From Hofstenia miamia (Eukaryota > Xenacoelomorpha > Acoela > Hofsteniidae): a stretch of 64,000 nt of DNA. The position numbers were made by a program, and so were the translations under genes. The notes under the pieces were generated by a model. The model worked only from the letters and a program-made list of their open reading frames with translations. It was not told where the DNA came from and searched no databases. Positions 34,267-46,113 of this stretch are shown here, one piece after another (positions within the stretch are counted from its first letter, which is position 1; every line of letters starts with the position of its first letter). Where the stretch lies: NCBI GenBank assembly GCA_900660155.1, contig CABFPE010000042.1:421207-485206 (forward strand), in the 5' to 3' direction.

Positions 34267-35460
34267 TCATCCATATGCATACTGATGAAAGTATGTGCAT
34301 GCATATGTTATGGCCAATAACTCCTTTTCTATTTGGGAGTAGTTCTTTTTGAAGTTAGGCCTTGCCACATATGCTACCAGTTTTCCACTCTGAAGTAAGC
34401 AAGCTCCTAGAGCAAAAATGGAGGCATCTGTCTGAAGCATTATTGGCAGCATGCTATCAAAATGGCGTAATACAGGTTTTGATGTAAGGCATTGAATGAC
34501 ATGATCAAATGCCAACTGTTGTTTACCATTCCATTGGAATTGGCTATCTTTTTTAGCAATTTTCTTAATAGAGCAGTGATACTAGAATATTTTGGAATAA
34601 ATTGCAATAAATAGTTTGTCATATCAAGTAATCTTTGCAAGGATCTTCTATCAGTTGGTTTTGAGAACTTTTGGATGGTTTCTACTTTCTGTGGATCTGG
34701 TTAGAATCCATTTTTGTTCACACTGAATCCCATATATTTTATTTCATCTGTCATTAGTTGAAATTTGTGTTTTTTAAACTTCATATTTCTAGATCTTGCA
34801 TGAGACAAAACAGCCTTTAATGTTGACATGTGAGCTTCTTTCATAGATGTAGCTATACAGATATCATCATGAAATTTAATATATCTCCAAAAATTCAGTC
34901 AGTCATTGATTGTGATTTATCTGCAGCAGATGCTAATCTGAAGGGTACTCTATTCCAGTGGTACTTACCAAATGGTGTATTAAACATGCATAATCTTTAT
35001 GAAGATTTTATAGCAGTATGTGCAAATAACAGTTGGTGAGCTCTACCACTGTGAAGTAGTGCTTTCCATTAAAAAGTTCTCATAGCCTTGGTGTTGAAGG
35101 TGGATAGTGATAATCTCTAACAATTTCTTTATTTACAGTCTTATTATCAAAAGTTTATCTTAAATCACCATTGGTTTTTTTCTACGAACATCATACTTCC
35201 AACCCAGCTAGTGAGTTCATCTACTTTAGAAATTATTCCAGATTCTTCCAGTTCTTGAAGCTTTTCTTTCAGCTTTGGGATAATTGTTATCAGGTAACGT
35301 CTCAGAGGATGCATGACAGGCTTTGCATTCAGTCAAAAAAGTATTTTGTAAATCTGATCAACACAGGCATATCCAGTGAATACATCTTTGTATTTTAAAA
35401 AAGGTTTTCTTACATAATCATCATCATCAGGCCTAGTAGCTGAGAGTTGTCTTAATGGAG
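34267..35460 (-). pseudogene. Gypsy-type reverse transcriptase and RNase H remnant
   Basis: RNase H is clear at 34267-34515: LQTDASIFALGACLLQSGK, then KKNYSQIEKELLAITYACTY. Upstream, the RT thumb-side segment reads MTNYLLQFIPKYSSITALL (34440-34640). The RT core lies at about 34700-35450; the minus strand reads HDDICIAT at about 34850-34875, the position of the polymerase DD box. Fossil with several breaks. Confidence 0.82.
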
Positions 35461-35632
35461 CTTCCTAGGCCCTTGGAGAAAAGGGTAATGACTCTTTCTC
35501 AATGTGTGTACTTCCTGTTGCTTAGAGTCCTTAAATCTCACTCCAAGAATTCCTGTTTTGAGTGATGTTTCAAGATTGAGAATGGGCTTTGTTTCAGTAG
35601 ATACAACCAAAAACTTCAATATTTGTCTGCAT

Positions 35633-35869
35633 TCATATTTTTCCAATGACAGCTGGAAGCCTTATTTCACCAATAGTAGGTATTTTTTGGCCTCCACACC
35701 CACTTAGCTGTCTTCTGCTCCTGGATATTTTCAATTTTTGATTAATTTGTCTTTCAAGTGCCCTTAGAGTTTGTATAGGTAACACATTGCATTGTGCCTC
35801 AGAATCCACCTTTATACTTATGGGCTGGCCAAACACTTGGATTGTGGTCCTTGGCTCACAGTGCTTCAC
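35633..35869 (-). pseudogene. Gypsy-type aspartic protease remnant
   Basis: Minus strand reads IQVFGQPISIKVDSEAQCNV followed by LPIQTLRALE, the active-site region of the gypsy protease ('FKVDSGAQCNVLP' in relatives), and later LRLP-type residues near IGEIRLPAVIG. It sits directly between the zinc-knuckle gag end and RT. Confidence 0.8.
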
Positions 35870-36528
35870 ATGCTTAATTTCATCACATTCATATTTGGCT
35901 GCTGAGGAACTGTCACTGCCATTGACCTTATGGCTAGTTTGCTACTGATAACTCCGTCTTTGTATTGTAGATGTGCTCTGCACTTATGAGCAAAATGGTT
36001 AGGCTTTCCACATTTCCTACAACTTGGTCCATACACTGGGCAATTCCTTGGTTTATGGATTCCACCACATTGGCAACATTCATATTCATTACTTTCAGTG
36101 ATTTTCTTGAATTGACTTCTCCTTGTACATACTTGATCAATCTCCTTTTTTATTTCAGGATTTTCCTCCTCATTATTATTGTTGATAAGTTTGATTGCTT
36201 GAGAGATTCTTCTGCAGCCCTTCAAAATTGTATTTTCTTATGCAAATCAATATTGGGCTCTCACAGCCATCTTTCTTGAAGTCCCACATTCTTGTGTAGA
36301 TAGTATGATGCAATCATGAATTAAACAGTCTTCTGATTGACCAAAGTTACAATTCTTTGCTTTTGTTCTTAACAGATTTACATAGCTATTGATTTTCATG
36401 TCTGCCTTGAAAAGTTTATAAAACTGAAATCTTTCAAATACTTCATTACTACAGCAAGAAAAATAGTCATTAAATTTTTTTAACATGTGCCCAAATTTGT
36501 TTTGATCTTCTCCAGCAACAATTGTTGA
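35866..36528 (-). pseudogene. Gypsy-type gag remnant with zinc knuckles
   Basis: The minus strand carries CCQCGGIHKPRNCP and CRKCGKPNHFAHKC, a CCHC zinc knuckle pair of the K02A2.6/Mag-like lineage, in 35866-36225. The capsid-side part (36247-36528) has KFNDYFSCCSNEVFERFQFY and SYVNLLRTKAKNCNFG. The open stretch continues past 36528 only because it runs into the foreign duplicated block. Confidence 0.8.
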
Positions 36529-38078
36529 AGTTAGCCTTTTTAGCACAGTTGCAATATTGCAGAACACTGATGGTCTCTCCAAAAACTGCAAAGTAAAGAG
36601 ATTGAGATGGAGTCAATTGATTTGATAAACAAAACATTAGAAAACTCCCATTCAGATGCTGAACAAAATTTCAATAGAATATATGAATTGATAAAAGATT
36701 TATTACCACTTGTTATACATATTTCCCAAACATGTCAAAATCAGAAGCAAATCCATCACTCTCATCCACAAACAATGGACCCTGAACATTATTTTAGAAT
36801 TGCTGTTTTCTTTCCATTTGTTCACACCACAATTTCTCAGCTAAATTTGTGTTTCTCAGAAAAATCTAAGGCTGTAAAGCTGCTAAATGTCACACTGTCT
36901 CACAAAAAAACTCTGTTGAGGAAACATTTTCAACATTGTTTGAATACCACAAAAATGCTCTTATTGCCAACAACAAAGAATTTCATGAGTGTACAGTTTA
37001 TATAAAGGCAATTTTTGAATTCAAACAGTGGCATCTTAAGTGGGTAAAAGATGTCAAAGACACCTACAACATGATTCTGTTTGATACTTTATGTCAATGA
37101 GAATAAAAACCCTAGTCTTAACCTAAGTGCACTTTTGTGGCCTGGCACAAAGACCCTTGAATTGTTCCCATGATGGATCCAGGCCACTACTAAACACAAC
37201 TTGTTTAGCTTGACATTGTATTAAATAATCAAATCACAGTAAAGAAACAATATAAGAATTATGAAGAAATTTCTTTCTCAACCGTTAACAGGAATTTTGA
37301 TCTATTTATAGTAGCTCAAAAAGGTATCTGTTGATTTCAAATTTTGAATCTTTCATCTGCCAAGATGGTGGCTAAAAATAATGGAAGTGATTTTGCCCCT
37401 TGGTTTAGTCAAAATTATTAGTATTGACAAATACTATTTCATAATCAATTACATTGATATTCCTTGGTTGCAACATACAAATTACTCTAAGCTGATATTA
37501 TTTTTTTACAATATATTCTTAATCACATTTATATTTAATCCTAGTTCTTCTTAATTAACTTTCTTCTTTAACAGCTTATGTATTATTTGGATGATGCTAA
37601 TTTAAATATTGAACTTAAACAGAGACCAGGGTATTTATCAATAGTGAGTGAAAAATATGTTTAACTATAATAGACATAATGCAACATTTGAATTAATTAG
37701 TAAAATTTATTTCCCCCTCTAAAAAATCCACTAAGAAGATTCTAGTCTTTTCTCATATATCAATGATATAATTTTGGTCCAAAGTGATTGATGAAAATAT
37801 TAACCAACTCCATTGCCTTGAGGGTGCAATGTAGTTGTAGTTCTTTTCTTAATATTGAGACCATTGCATGTCTTCTTAAAATTAGCTGATTCAAATTGAA
37901 TGCTCCTGTATGATATAAGCATTTCAATTGATTTTATTTGACAATGATAATATTTGAGTTTGATTAAAGCAGTTGCAGCTGTTATCTTAAACAATGGATA
38001 AACCTCTGCATAATGTGACAAACAGGCAATTATTGTTATAATATATCCACATCAATTCCATGTCTTCTTATTTATTTT
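36529..38078. repeat. 1550-bp block identical to 40138-41687
   Basis: The two blocks share every stretch I compared (offset 3609), including the same 132-codon hAT reading frame, the R2 repeat and a gypsy integrase fragment. The right edge is the single N at 38079. In the downstream copy the block is continuous with its natural neighbours (hAT transposase on the left, gypsy RNase H on the right). Here it interrupts an unrelated gypsy element. It is therefore either a very recent duplication or an assembly error. Confidence 0.9.
36607..37005 (+). pseudogene. ZMYM1-like hAT transposase fragment (duplicate of 40216-40614)
   Basis: Identical to the hAT fragment described at 39340-40760. Here it lacks the upstream catalytic part because the block begins at 36529. 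Confidence 0.8.
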
Positions 38079-38167
38079 NGCTTCCATTTATTCCATTGTG
38101 AGGATATGTTAGGGTTGTTGACATCTAGGGGTTCAGGTTTCAGTGATTCAAATGACATCTGTCACCA

Positions 38168-38296
38168 TGTAAAGAACTTAATTAGAATAATAAAATAGTT
38201 TATTGTGTCTACCTAATGTTACAAATGCAGCACGTCCCTGGCAACACAGTCAACTACCTTGCACCTATGCATGGTGTTTACCATCTGCATGGCACA
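38168..38296 (-). repeat. LTR of the gypsy-type element (5' side)
   Basis: 129 bp, partner of 32689-32821. Followed by the GATGA target duplication. Confidence 0.8.
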
Positions 38297-38301
38297 GATG
38301 A

Positions 38302-39339
38302 AACTTTAAAATTGCAGCTAAGGTGATGTAAACAAGAATGGCACAAACAATGACAAATTAAAGAACAAGCTCAAAATATTTATTGCAAGATATTAAAAAA
38401 CATTGTAGTAGAAGGCATTAAAATCTGTGATAGAAAAATTTTTCAAACTAAATTTGAGATTTAAACATAAATTTTGAAATGTACTTTTCATTGAAATTGG
38501 ACACTGGGTGGGATTACAAATTTTAAATTTTATAAAAGCAACATTAAATAAATTAATACCTTATTATTGCTATGCCAAAGGCTCTATGGCTCTATAAAAA
38601 TTTTTGCATTAGTGATTATAATGATCACAAACCTTTTGAAAACTATATAGATCTTGGCATTGCAAGTTGCTTATAGTGAATCTTACATGGGAATTTTTTA
38701 TGGAAGAGCATCCCAAATTATGTTAGTATCCTTACATTTTGACAATGCTTGCAGCAACTAAAGTAATCCACTTGCTTCTCTGTGTTTCTTCTGCTCTTCT
38801 ATTTGCAAGTTTATACAAATAAATGATTTTAGTTGCCTTACAATTTTATCTTTATGTGATGGCTAACATTATTGAAATGAATCGCCTTTTCAGAATTGAA
38901 ATATTTGTCACAAATTTTTTAAGTTGTATGAATAATTTCAATTACAAAAGTTTACTTAGATTGAAATTATTAACAAACTTAAAGTGGCATTCAATGTAAA
39001 AATTTATAATATTCACAGTTATAAAAAATTTGTGGATCTGAAGCAGTTCTGAAATTTTCTCAAAATTCAGATCTGATCCAATTCCATCTCTGAACCAACA
39101 AACTCTTGAGAAGTTAATCACACAATCTTTACAATGATATGTGATGATTGGTCAAACAAGTGGCTTCTTAAATCATTTGAACTTAGCATATCATCAATTT
39201 GCAGCAATGCAGTGCAACCTTTTTGTTAATGATTTTAATTATAGCATTAATATTCACTCAAAAATAAATACACAACATAAAATATTGTGTGAAGCTATTT
39301 GAACTGCATTAGTACCTATAATTAAAACAGTTATATTCT
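38302..39339. other. AT-rich spacer with inverted R3
   Basis: No gene recognised. R3 at about 38915-39095 is the complement of 16911-17105 and colinear over its whole length (TCAATCTAAGT, CAGATCCA, GGATCAGATCTGAATTTT shared). Confidence 0.5.
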
Positions 39340-40760
39340 GTGGTCACAATAACATACATCCCCCTTCAGGAAAATAAGGATTCAGGACTAATTGATTGTG
39401 AAAAGAATAGTTATGGTCAATGGATATTTAGGATGTTGCTTAAGTTTAGAGTAGATGTCAGTGATGAGATAATGGATATATCTAGAGTTGAACAGATGTC
39501 TCTATGTTTTCACTACTATGACCTTAAAATTCGTGATATTCATGAAAATTTTTTATTTTTTGAAGACATTATTGAAAAGAGCTATTCCAATGCTTCAGAC
39601 CAAGAAAAGGAAGTCCAAAAAACTTTGGACGAATTTTCAGAACAACAGGCTATCTTGAATTGACCATAACATGATCTTGTCAAACTAAAAATGACAAATG
39701 TACTTATTGCTGAAAGAATCATACAAAAGTTGAGAGTTATTGACCTACAGCTTAATGGAGCTGTTGCTCAGGGGTTTGATGGACCTGCTGTCATGTCATT
39801 ATAGAATACTGATTACTACAATTGCTGAGCTCACTCTCTCAATCTTGTTATCATTTACATATCAAAAATACTACAAATTTGCAATATGGTTTCAACAGTA
39901 CCTCACATTCAAACATTTCTTTCCAGTATTAATAAAGGCATAATAACTTTATGAAAGACTGTGCAACTTTCTAGTGGAACAATGGGAACTGAGAAAAACC
40001 TAAATTTACAACAGCTTTGTGAAACTTGCTGGGTGCTTGTATAACATCCTTAGAGCAGTTTGTCACCAATTTTGTTGAAATTGCAAGAGGACTTATGGCA
40101 ATAACAAATTGGAACAATTCAAGTGCTGCATCACAGCAGTTAGCCTTTTTAGCACAGTTGCAATATTGCAGAACACTGATGGTCTCTCCAAAAACTGCAA
40201 AGTAAAGAGATTGAGATGGAGTCAATTGATTTGATAAACAAAACATTAGAAAACTCCCATTCAGATGCTGAACAAAATTTCAATAGAATATATGAATTGA
40301 TAAAAGATTTATTACCACTTGTTATACATATTTCCCAAACATGTCAAAATCAGAAGCAAATCCATCACTCTCATCCACAAACAATGGACCCTGAACATTA
40401 TTTTAGAATTGCTGTTTTCTTTCCATTTGTTCACACCACAATTTCTCAGCTAAATTTGTGTTTCTCAGAAAAATCTAAGGCTGTAAAGCTGCTAAATGTC
40501 ACACTGTCTCACAAAAAAACTCTGTTGAGGAAACATTTTCAACATTGTTTGAATACCACAAAAATGCTCTTATTGCCAACAACAAAGAATTTCATGAGTG
40601 TACAGTTTATATAAAGGCAATTTTTGAATTCAAACAGTGGCATCTTAAGTGGGTAAAAGATGTCAAAGACACCTACAACATGATTCTGTTTGATACTTTA
40701 TGTCAATGAGAATAAAAACCCTAGTCTTAACCTAAGTGCACTTTTGTGGCCTGGCACAAA
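39340..40760 (+). pseudogene. hAT-superfamily transposase, ZMYM1-like
   Basis: hAT transposases cut and paste DNA with an RNase H-like fold split by a helical insertion. The first stretch (107 codons) has DEIMDISRVEQMSLCFHYYD, matching the first catalytic block 'ADETTDVSGVEQFSLC-RY' of ZMYM1-like proteins, then IHENFLFFEDI. It ends in a stop at 39661. A second stretch has GAVAQGFDGPAVMS, the second catalytic Asp block (about 39762-39803), and ends soon after. LQQLCETCWV (about 40000-40030) matches 'LCETRWV' in relatives. The open stretch 40216-40614 (132 codons) covers ESIDLINKTLENSHSDAEQN and EHYFRIAVFFPFVHTTISQL, the region ahead of the C-terminal dimerisation part, which fades out near 40760. 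Several stops and frame changes make it a relic. N-terminal zinc fingers and terminal repeats were not found. Confidence 0.75.
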
Positions 40761-41687
40761 GACCCTTGAATTGTTCCCATGATGGATCCAGGCCACTACT
40801 AAACACAACTTGTTTAGCTTGACATTGTATTAAATAATCAAATCACAGTAAAGAAACAATATAAGAATTATGAAGAAATTTCTTTCTCAACCGTTAACAG
40901 GAATTTTGATCTATTTATAGTAGCTCAAAAAGGTATCTGTTGATTTCAAATTTTGAATCTTTCATCTGCCAAGATGGTGGCTAAAAATAATGGAAGTGAT
41001 TTTGCCCCTTGGTTTAGTCAAAATTATTAGTATTGACAAATACTATTTCATAATCAATTACATTGATATTCCTTGGTTGCAACATACAAATTACTCTAAG
41101 CTGATATTATTTTTTTACAATATATTCTTAATCACATTTATATTTAATCCTAGTTCTTCTTAATTAACTTTCTTCTTTAACAGCTTATGTATTATTTGGA
41201 TGATGCTAATTTAAATATTGAACTTAAACAGAGACCAGGGTATTTATCAATAGTGAGTGAAAAATATGTTTAACTATAATAGACATAATGCAACATTTGA
41301 ATTAATTAGTAAAATTTATTTCCCCCTCTAAAAAATCCACTAAGAAGATTCTAGTCTTTTCTCATATATCAATGATATAATTTTGGTCCAAAGTGATTGA
41401 TGAAAATATTAACCAACTCCATTGCCTTGAGGGTGCAATGTAGTTGTAGTTCTTTTCTTAATATTGAGACCATTGCATGTCTTCTTAAAATTAGCTGATT
41501 CAAATTGAATGCTCCTGTATGATATAAGCATTTCAATTGATTTTATTTGACAATGATAATATTTGAGTTTGATTAAAGCAGTTGCAGCTGTTATCTTAAA
41601 CAATGGATAAACCTCTGCATAATGTGACAAACAGGCAATTATTGTTATAATATATCCACATCAATTCCATGTCTTCTTATTTATTTT
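40138..41687. repeat. 1550-bp block, natural-context copy
   Basis: Partner of 36529-38078. Left edge has short microhomology (AGTTA) with the gag sequence at the other copy. Right edge continues into gypsy pol sequence. Confidence 0.9.
40749..41090 (+). repeat. Repeat R2 (LTR-like), in the duplicated block
   Basis: Matches 21840-22165 and 49262-49553; the identical copy in the other block is at 37140-37480. Contains CCAAGATGGTGGCTAAAAAT, close to the YY1-type AAGATGGCGGC word. Confidence 0.6.
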
Positions 41688-41965
41688 TTCAGCAGAAGCA
41701 ACTACAGCTATTTCCTTTTCAGTAATGTGCATATTTCTTTCATGTTTTTGAAGAATGTGACTGAATAAATTTACTGGATGACCATTCTGCTGTAATACTC
41801 CAGCAATGCATCTGGTGACAACTCTAACCATGAAGCATCTGGAATTATTAAGGTTGCTTCAGATATTAGACTTTTTACTTTATCAATTTTTTCTGAATGG
41901 CATGATGACCATCCAGCCAATTTACAATGTTTTTTAAGGAATATAAGAATTCAGTTATAGCTGCC
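41150..41965 (-). pseudogene. Gypsy-type pol fragment (RNase H to integrase)
   Basis: On the minus strand, 41690-41965 shows SLISEATLIIPDASW and, nearby, NGHPVNLFSHILQKHERNMH, the RNase H segment of gypsy elements. Then 41409-41630 gives MSHYAEVYPLFKITAATALI and LNIKKRTTTTLHPQGNG, the integrase core. The lineage differs from the 32689-38296 element. An isolated old fragment with several breaks. Confidence 0.75.
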
Positions 41966-44765
41966 AAATTTGGTTTGTATTAAAATATTTAGATTCATCT
42001 ACATGCTTACATTCTTACAGTTAAAGTTCAAAGTGGTTTCAACAAGTCTGAAAGAAAGAGTTCAAAATATATATTCTACTTAACAACTGTTACAGTAAGC
42101 TTTACCAATTTGTGTTTTAAAAACTAGAATCATTTAAACTTGCATTTCATTCACATTTAAATTCATATCACAACTGGGCTTTGAAATTATAGAAAATTAC
42201 CATTACATTTAGCATTAAAATAATATGTATAATCTACTTGTAATGTAATAAAATAATAAAAGTTTTAAATAGTTTTCAGTAAGCACATATAAAGTGAAAT
42301 GATCTACAATCTTTAAGTTTAGCCTAGTGTAAATATACAGGGTAAGCCCTGATAACAATGTCTTTCTTAAAACACTGGGGATCAGACTTCAATTCAAATC
42401 CCAGCAGTCTAAATAGTAAATTAAAAATAAGATTTAGTAATGAACTTGATTACATAACTAAAGATTTTATCTACAAACCAAATAACTGAATTGACATCAG
42501 AAAGTTCTAGCATAGCTAAAGTGTGTAAAAATAGTTTACAATAATTCAAGCATACATTGCAAAAAGTGTTTAAAGCAATAATATAACTTTCCAGAAGTCT
42601 CAAAATAACATTATATTTAGGAAATGAGAACTATCTAAATTATTGATTAAAATAATTAAGCTAAAATGAAGAATGTGGATATCCTTGACTTTTTCCTTCT
42701 CAACATTGAGGCTAATGTTTTTTCCAAGTGACAGAGTGAACTCTTTTTGTTTGCAATGCTTGGTTTTATTCATTAATTTTAAGCTTCCCATGAAAAACTC
42801 ATTTGGATCTGACTTCCTACAATTGCTATGAGGATCTCTACCTCTAAGTTCTGCTGGAACAATGAACTAATGAGTGTTTGCCATCAGATCATCAGACCAC
42901 ATGTCAAAATTTAATCCAATGGAATCATTTCACAAAACTTTCCTAATTTTACAATTATAAGGTCTAAAAAAGTTATTTAAGATTTGTAGTGACTACTAAA
43001 ACTTTATATTTTTGCAAAAATAAATTCAATGTTCATCCCATTACTCTCTTTACATTATTCTGTATGTAAATCTCAATGAAAATGCTTTTGAACCTACTTT
43101 TTACACACAGAATGACATCAAGCCAATGAAGGATAGGAAAGGGATGAAAATTTAATCCTATTTTTTACAAAAAGTGTAAAGTTTTACACAATTTAATTAA
43201 ATTTTAAAGACCCCTTAATTGTAAATTTAGAAAAATTAGGAAAATTAAATTCCCCATAAAATGACTCCATTAGAATTAATATTCAAATTAAGTTTCTTAC
43301 TGCCCCTAAATCATAATAATTCACTTTAGATAAAGGGGATATCACATTGACATAACATCAAGTTTGCTTAGTTTTACATTTGAGCTTTTTAGGACTTCTG
43401 TATTCATAAAGAACAAATCATGTTGTTAACTTAAGCACAATAATATCAGTTGTGAGAACCTCTAAATCTCTGGTTCAATATTGTAAGTTCTTTCTTAAAG
43501 AAACTATTGAAAAGATGATTTGTGTACCTCTTGGAGAACACCATAACATCACAATAAGTTTAATGAGAATAACTCCATATTGCAAATATAAATACAGTTA
43601 ATATTCACAATAAATAGTCAACTAGTCATTGTTAATTTTCCATATTGCTAGACTAAATTAAGCAAGGGAAAACTGTTCAAATGTTTGAATTTAAAACATT
43701 TTTAAAGAGTGCAGGTAATTCTTCTGTGATACATATGTAAATTTCAATGCATAAGTAGTCACTAATTAGTCACCTAACTGTCTTATCTTATTGATTATTT
43801 AACTGTATATGCTATGTATAATGTAATAAGTTAGGTTTCTGACAGTAGGTAGAGAATCATACTTCTAATTCTGGTGACTCAAGAATTGAAATTTTGCAAA
43901 ATTAGTTAGTAGATATGTACATAGCTGTTGTCAAAAGCTTAATTTTCACTTCATTTCAACAAAGCTCATAAAAATATTGTTGTTAATATTTGGCTGATAG
44001 TTTGTACAAATGCATGGTAGTTAGCTGTCATTTATATCTGGGGTGTGATTAAGACAATAGCTCAACTACAATGAGTAAAATCATATAAATTCAGAACACA
44101 TTAGGTTGCACAATTGAAATATATTTTAAGCTTGGGAAAGCAAAATGCTTATTTATGCTAGGGGAATTGGTGAACAGTTTTCTGCATTTTGGTAAATAGA
44201 AATTATTAAATAAGACACTTAATTAAATGCTTTATGCAGTTTTTTAAACAACAAGAGCAATGGGTTCAGGATAAGTGTGAAAAACTATCAACTAAAGAAA
44301 TCATCATTACTAAAGTGTAAAACCTGAGGATATATTCATTTCATGTTGCATTTTTTATTATTTTGTATATAGTTTAGCATATTGTTTTTTTGCATTGCTG
44401 AATTGTCACATATCAAAATTAGTTTGCATCTCTGAGACATAAGAATGGTTGCATATTGCGTCCCCTAATTTCATTTCCCCCAAGTCTGCCAAGTTTGACA
44501 TCACCAAAATTTGTTAGAGATTTGATTTCAATGAAACTGTTTTCAATTAGATTTCTATGTAGCTTAGATTGTTGAAAAATGGAATTGCAAGTAAATAAAT
44601 GTAATTATGCTCAATAGTTTTAAAAATTGTCAGTTGTTGTTTGCATTTTATATATATATTTGGAACCTGAAACTGTTTAGATCTAACATGACAATTAAGG
44701 ATTTGTGTCAATGTGCTTTGTGCTGTGTACTTTCTTAATACATAACTAATTTATAAACACTAATT
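41966..44765. other. AT-rich spacer, no gene
   Basis: No coding family recognised; open stretches of about 60 codons at 42421-42791 show no motif. At about 43838-43905 the sequence GTAGGTAGAGAATC, CTTCTAAT and AATTGAAA is arranged like a much decayed tRNA-Arg (anticodon TCT) or tRNA-derived SINE; its T-arm can pair but its anticodon stem cannot. Confidence 0.4.
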
Positions 44766-45023
44766 TGTTTGTGTGATTTACTTACTACAGACAAATAATA
44801 TTGTTTTGTCCCTAGCTTTTTCTAAAGTATGTGACAACACAACCATTTCTAAAGGGGAAAATTACAGTTTTGAATACTGCTGGATCTGCTTATTGATTTG
44901 TGTGATTTACTTACTACAGACAAATATTATTGTTTTGTCCCTAGCTTTTTCTAAAGTATGTGACAACACAACCATTTCTAAAGGGGAAAATTACAGTTTT
45001 GAATACTGCTGGATCTGCTTATT
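44766..45023. repeat. 129-bp tandem duplication
   Basis: Two nearly identical units (44766-44894 and 44895-45023) differ at about three positions. The period is 43 codons and one plus-strand frame stays open through both units (repeat of LAFSKVCDNTTISKGENYSF). The unit begins just before TTACTACAG, which could serve as a splice acceptor, but no other gene evidence is present. Confidence 0.9.
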
Positions 45024-45152
45024 GAAACGCTTCTTTATTTTTGTAAACAACAAATTTTAAAGAATATATCTGCAGGCATATGAAATTCCATTTAAAAACA
45101 CCAATATGAGACACTGATTTTGTGAAATTGAGATTATTTTTATAAGTAATGT
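45024..45152. other. Spacer before the second gypsy-type cluster
   Basis: AT-rich, nothing recognised. Confidence 0.4.
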
Positions 45153-46093
45153 TGTAGAGTCACTCAGGGCCTCTTTTTTGATTTTATTCCTTAATCACTT
45201 TAGCACTCAGAAATTTAGAATTACGTCATGATGATGCCATAATTTCATAATTTGTAATTTGATGCTACCAAATTATATCAATTTCCTTTTAATCAATTTT
45301 GTATATTTTCTAGTGCAGTTAATTTGAACAATTTATTAATTGTCCCCTCAGATCAAAACTATGTGTAATTGCTCATTTTATTTTGTGAGGGAAATCAAAT
45401 GCAAGTTGTAAACATTAAGCAGGTAATAATTTATGAAGCTGTAATAAATACATTAGGAAATTGTATCAAATGCACAATATAATTCGTCTTACTACAACAT
45501 TTTTGGTCTTTTCAGAAGTATTTATATGCTATCCCCCTTTTAGGTTTCTCCATGGATTTTAATCTAATAATTACTGCTTAAGATCCAGCAACAATTTGGG
45601 AGGAAACTGCACCAGTCCTGGGGTGATAACTAGCTCCTTGATGGTGAAACCCCAAATCATGGTTGCTTTAGGTTATGGCTATGATTAGGTGTAGGGATTA
45701 AGAACTCTTAATTCAATCATTTCATTTCATACATGCACATAATAAGAACACACTACAAATATATTATGCCATTGGTGAACATGAATCCACAGTAATTATG
45801 TGAATTTTGTTTGTTATTTATTTACATGAGCTGAGATAATAGAACTCTGAGATGAATTGTTTACTGAGCTAGAAATTACTACTTGAGACACACAATTAGC
45901 ACCTTGGTGAGTAAGGATGGCTTTGCTGTGATGCTGTGTGAATTGGTCACTGCTGGAAGTCTGTTCTCTATGGATAATTTCTGTTATTTCTTTAAGTGAA
46001 ATCAGTGAACCATCAATCTTTCTTTTGCTAGAATGTGGGTCACTCTCTACAATGGTAAGCTTTGCAACCTTCAATCTCCCCTGTGATTCTACA
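45153..46093 (+). repeat. Probable 5' LTR of the second gypsy-type element, left copy
   Basis: The right edge is well placed: TGATTCTACA (46084-46093) is followed at once by a primer-binding-site-like sequence. The left edge is inferred from TGTAGAGTCA at 45153, which forms a near-match inverted repeat with that end, as LTRs usually do. Identity to the inverted copy can be checked only from 45526 rightwards, because the other copy ends at the 1000-N gap. Confidence 0.45.
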
Positions 46094-46113
46094 TGGTGAC
46101 CCTGACGTGATTC
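46094..46113 (+). promoter_or_regulatory. Primer-binding-site-like sequence
   Basis: TGGTGACCCTGACGTGATTC directly after the LTR end. It starts with TGG, the complement of a tRNA CCA tail, and resembles PBS sequences of many insect and other invertebrate LTR elements. The inverted copy is at 57260-57279. Confidence 0.7.

Larger units (their letters stand above)
32689..38296 (-). mobile_element. Ty3/gypsy-type LTR element, short LTRs, GATGA target duplication
   Basis: LTRs of about 130 bp lie at 32689-32821 and 38168-38296. Both start TGTAA and end GGCACA on the plus strand and share TTATTGTGTCTACCTAATGT. The element is flanked by GATGA at 32684-32688 and at 38297-38301, a perfect 5-bp target duplication. 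Reading leftwards on the minus strand, the order is gag with zinc knuckles, protease, RT, RNase H, integrase, which is the Ty3/gypsy order. The LTRs differ a great deal in the middle, so the copy is old, and the coding part is broken many times. A 1550-bp block between gag and the right LTR is foreign (see 36529-38078). Confidence 0.85.

Noticed and set aside
42330-42410. tRNA-like B-box word in AATTCAAATCCCAGC
   Set aside because: No A-box or cloverleaf can be drawn around it; only a CTGGG/CCCAG hairpin is present.
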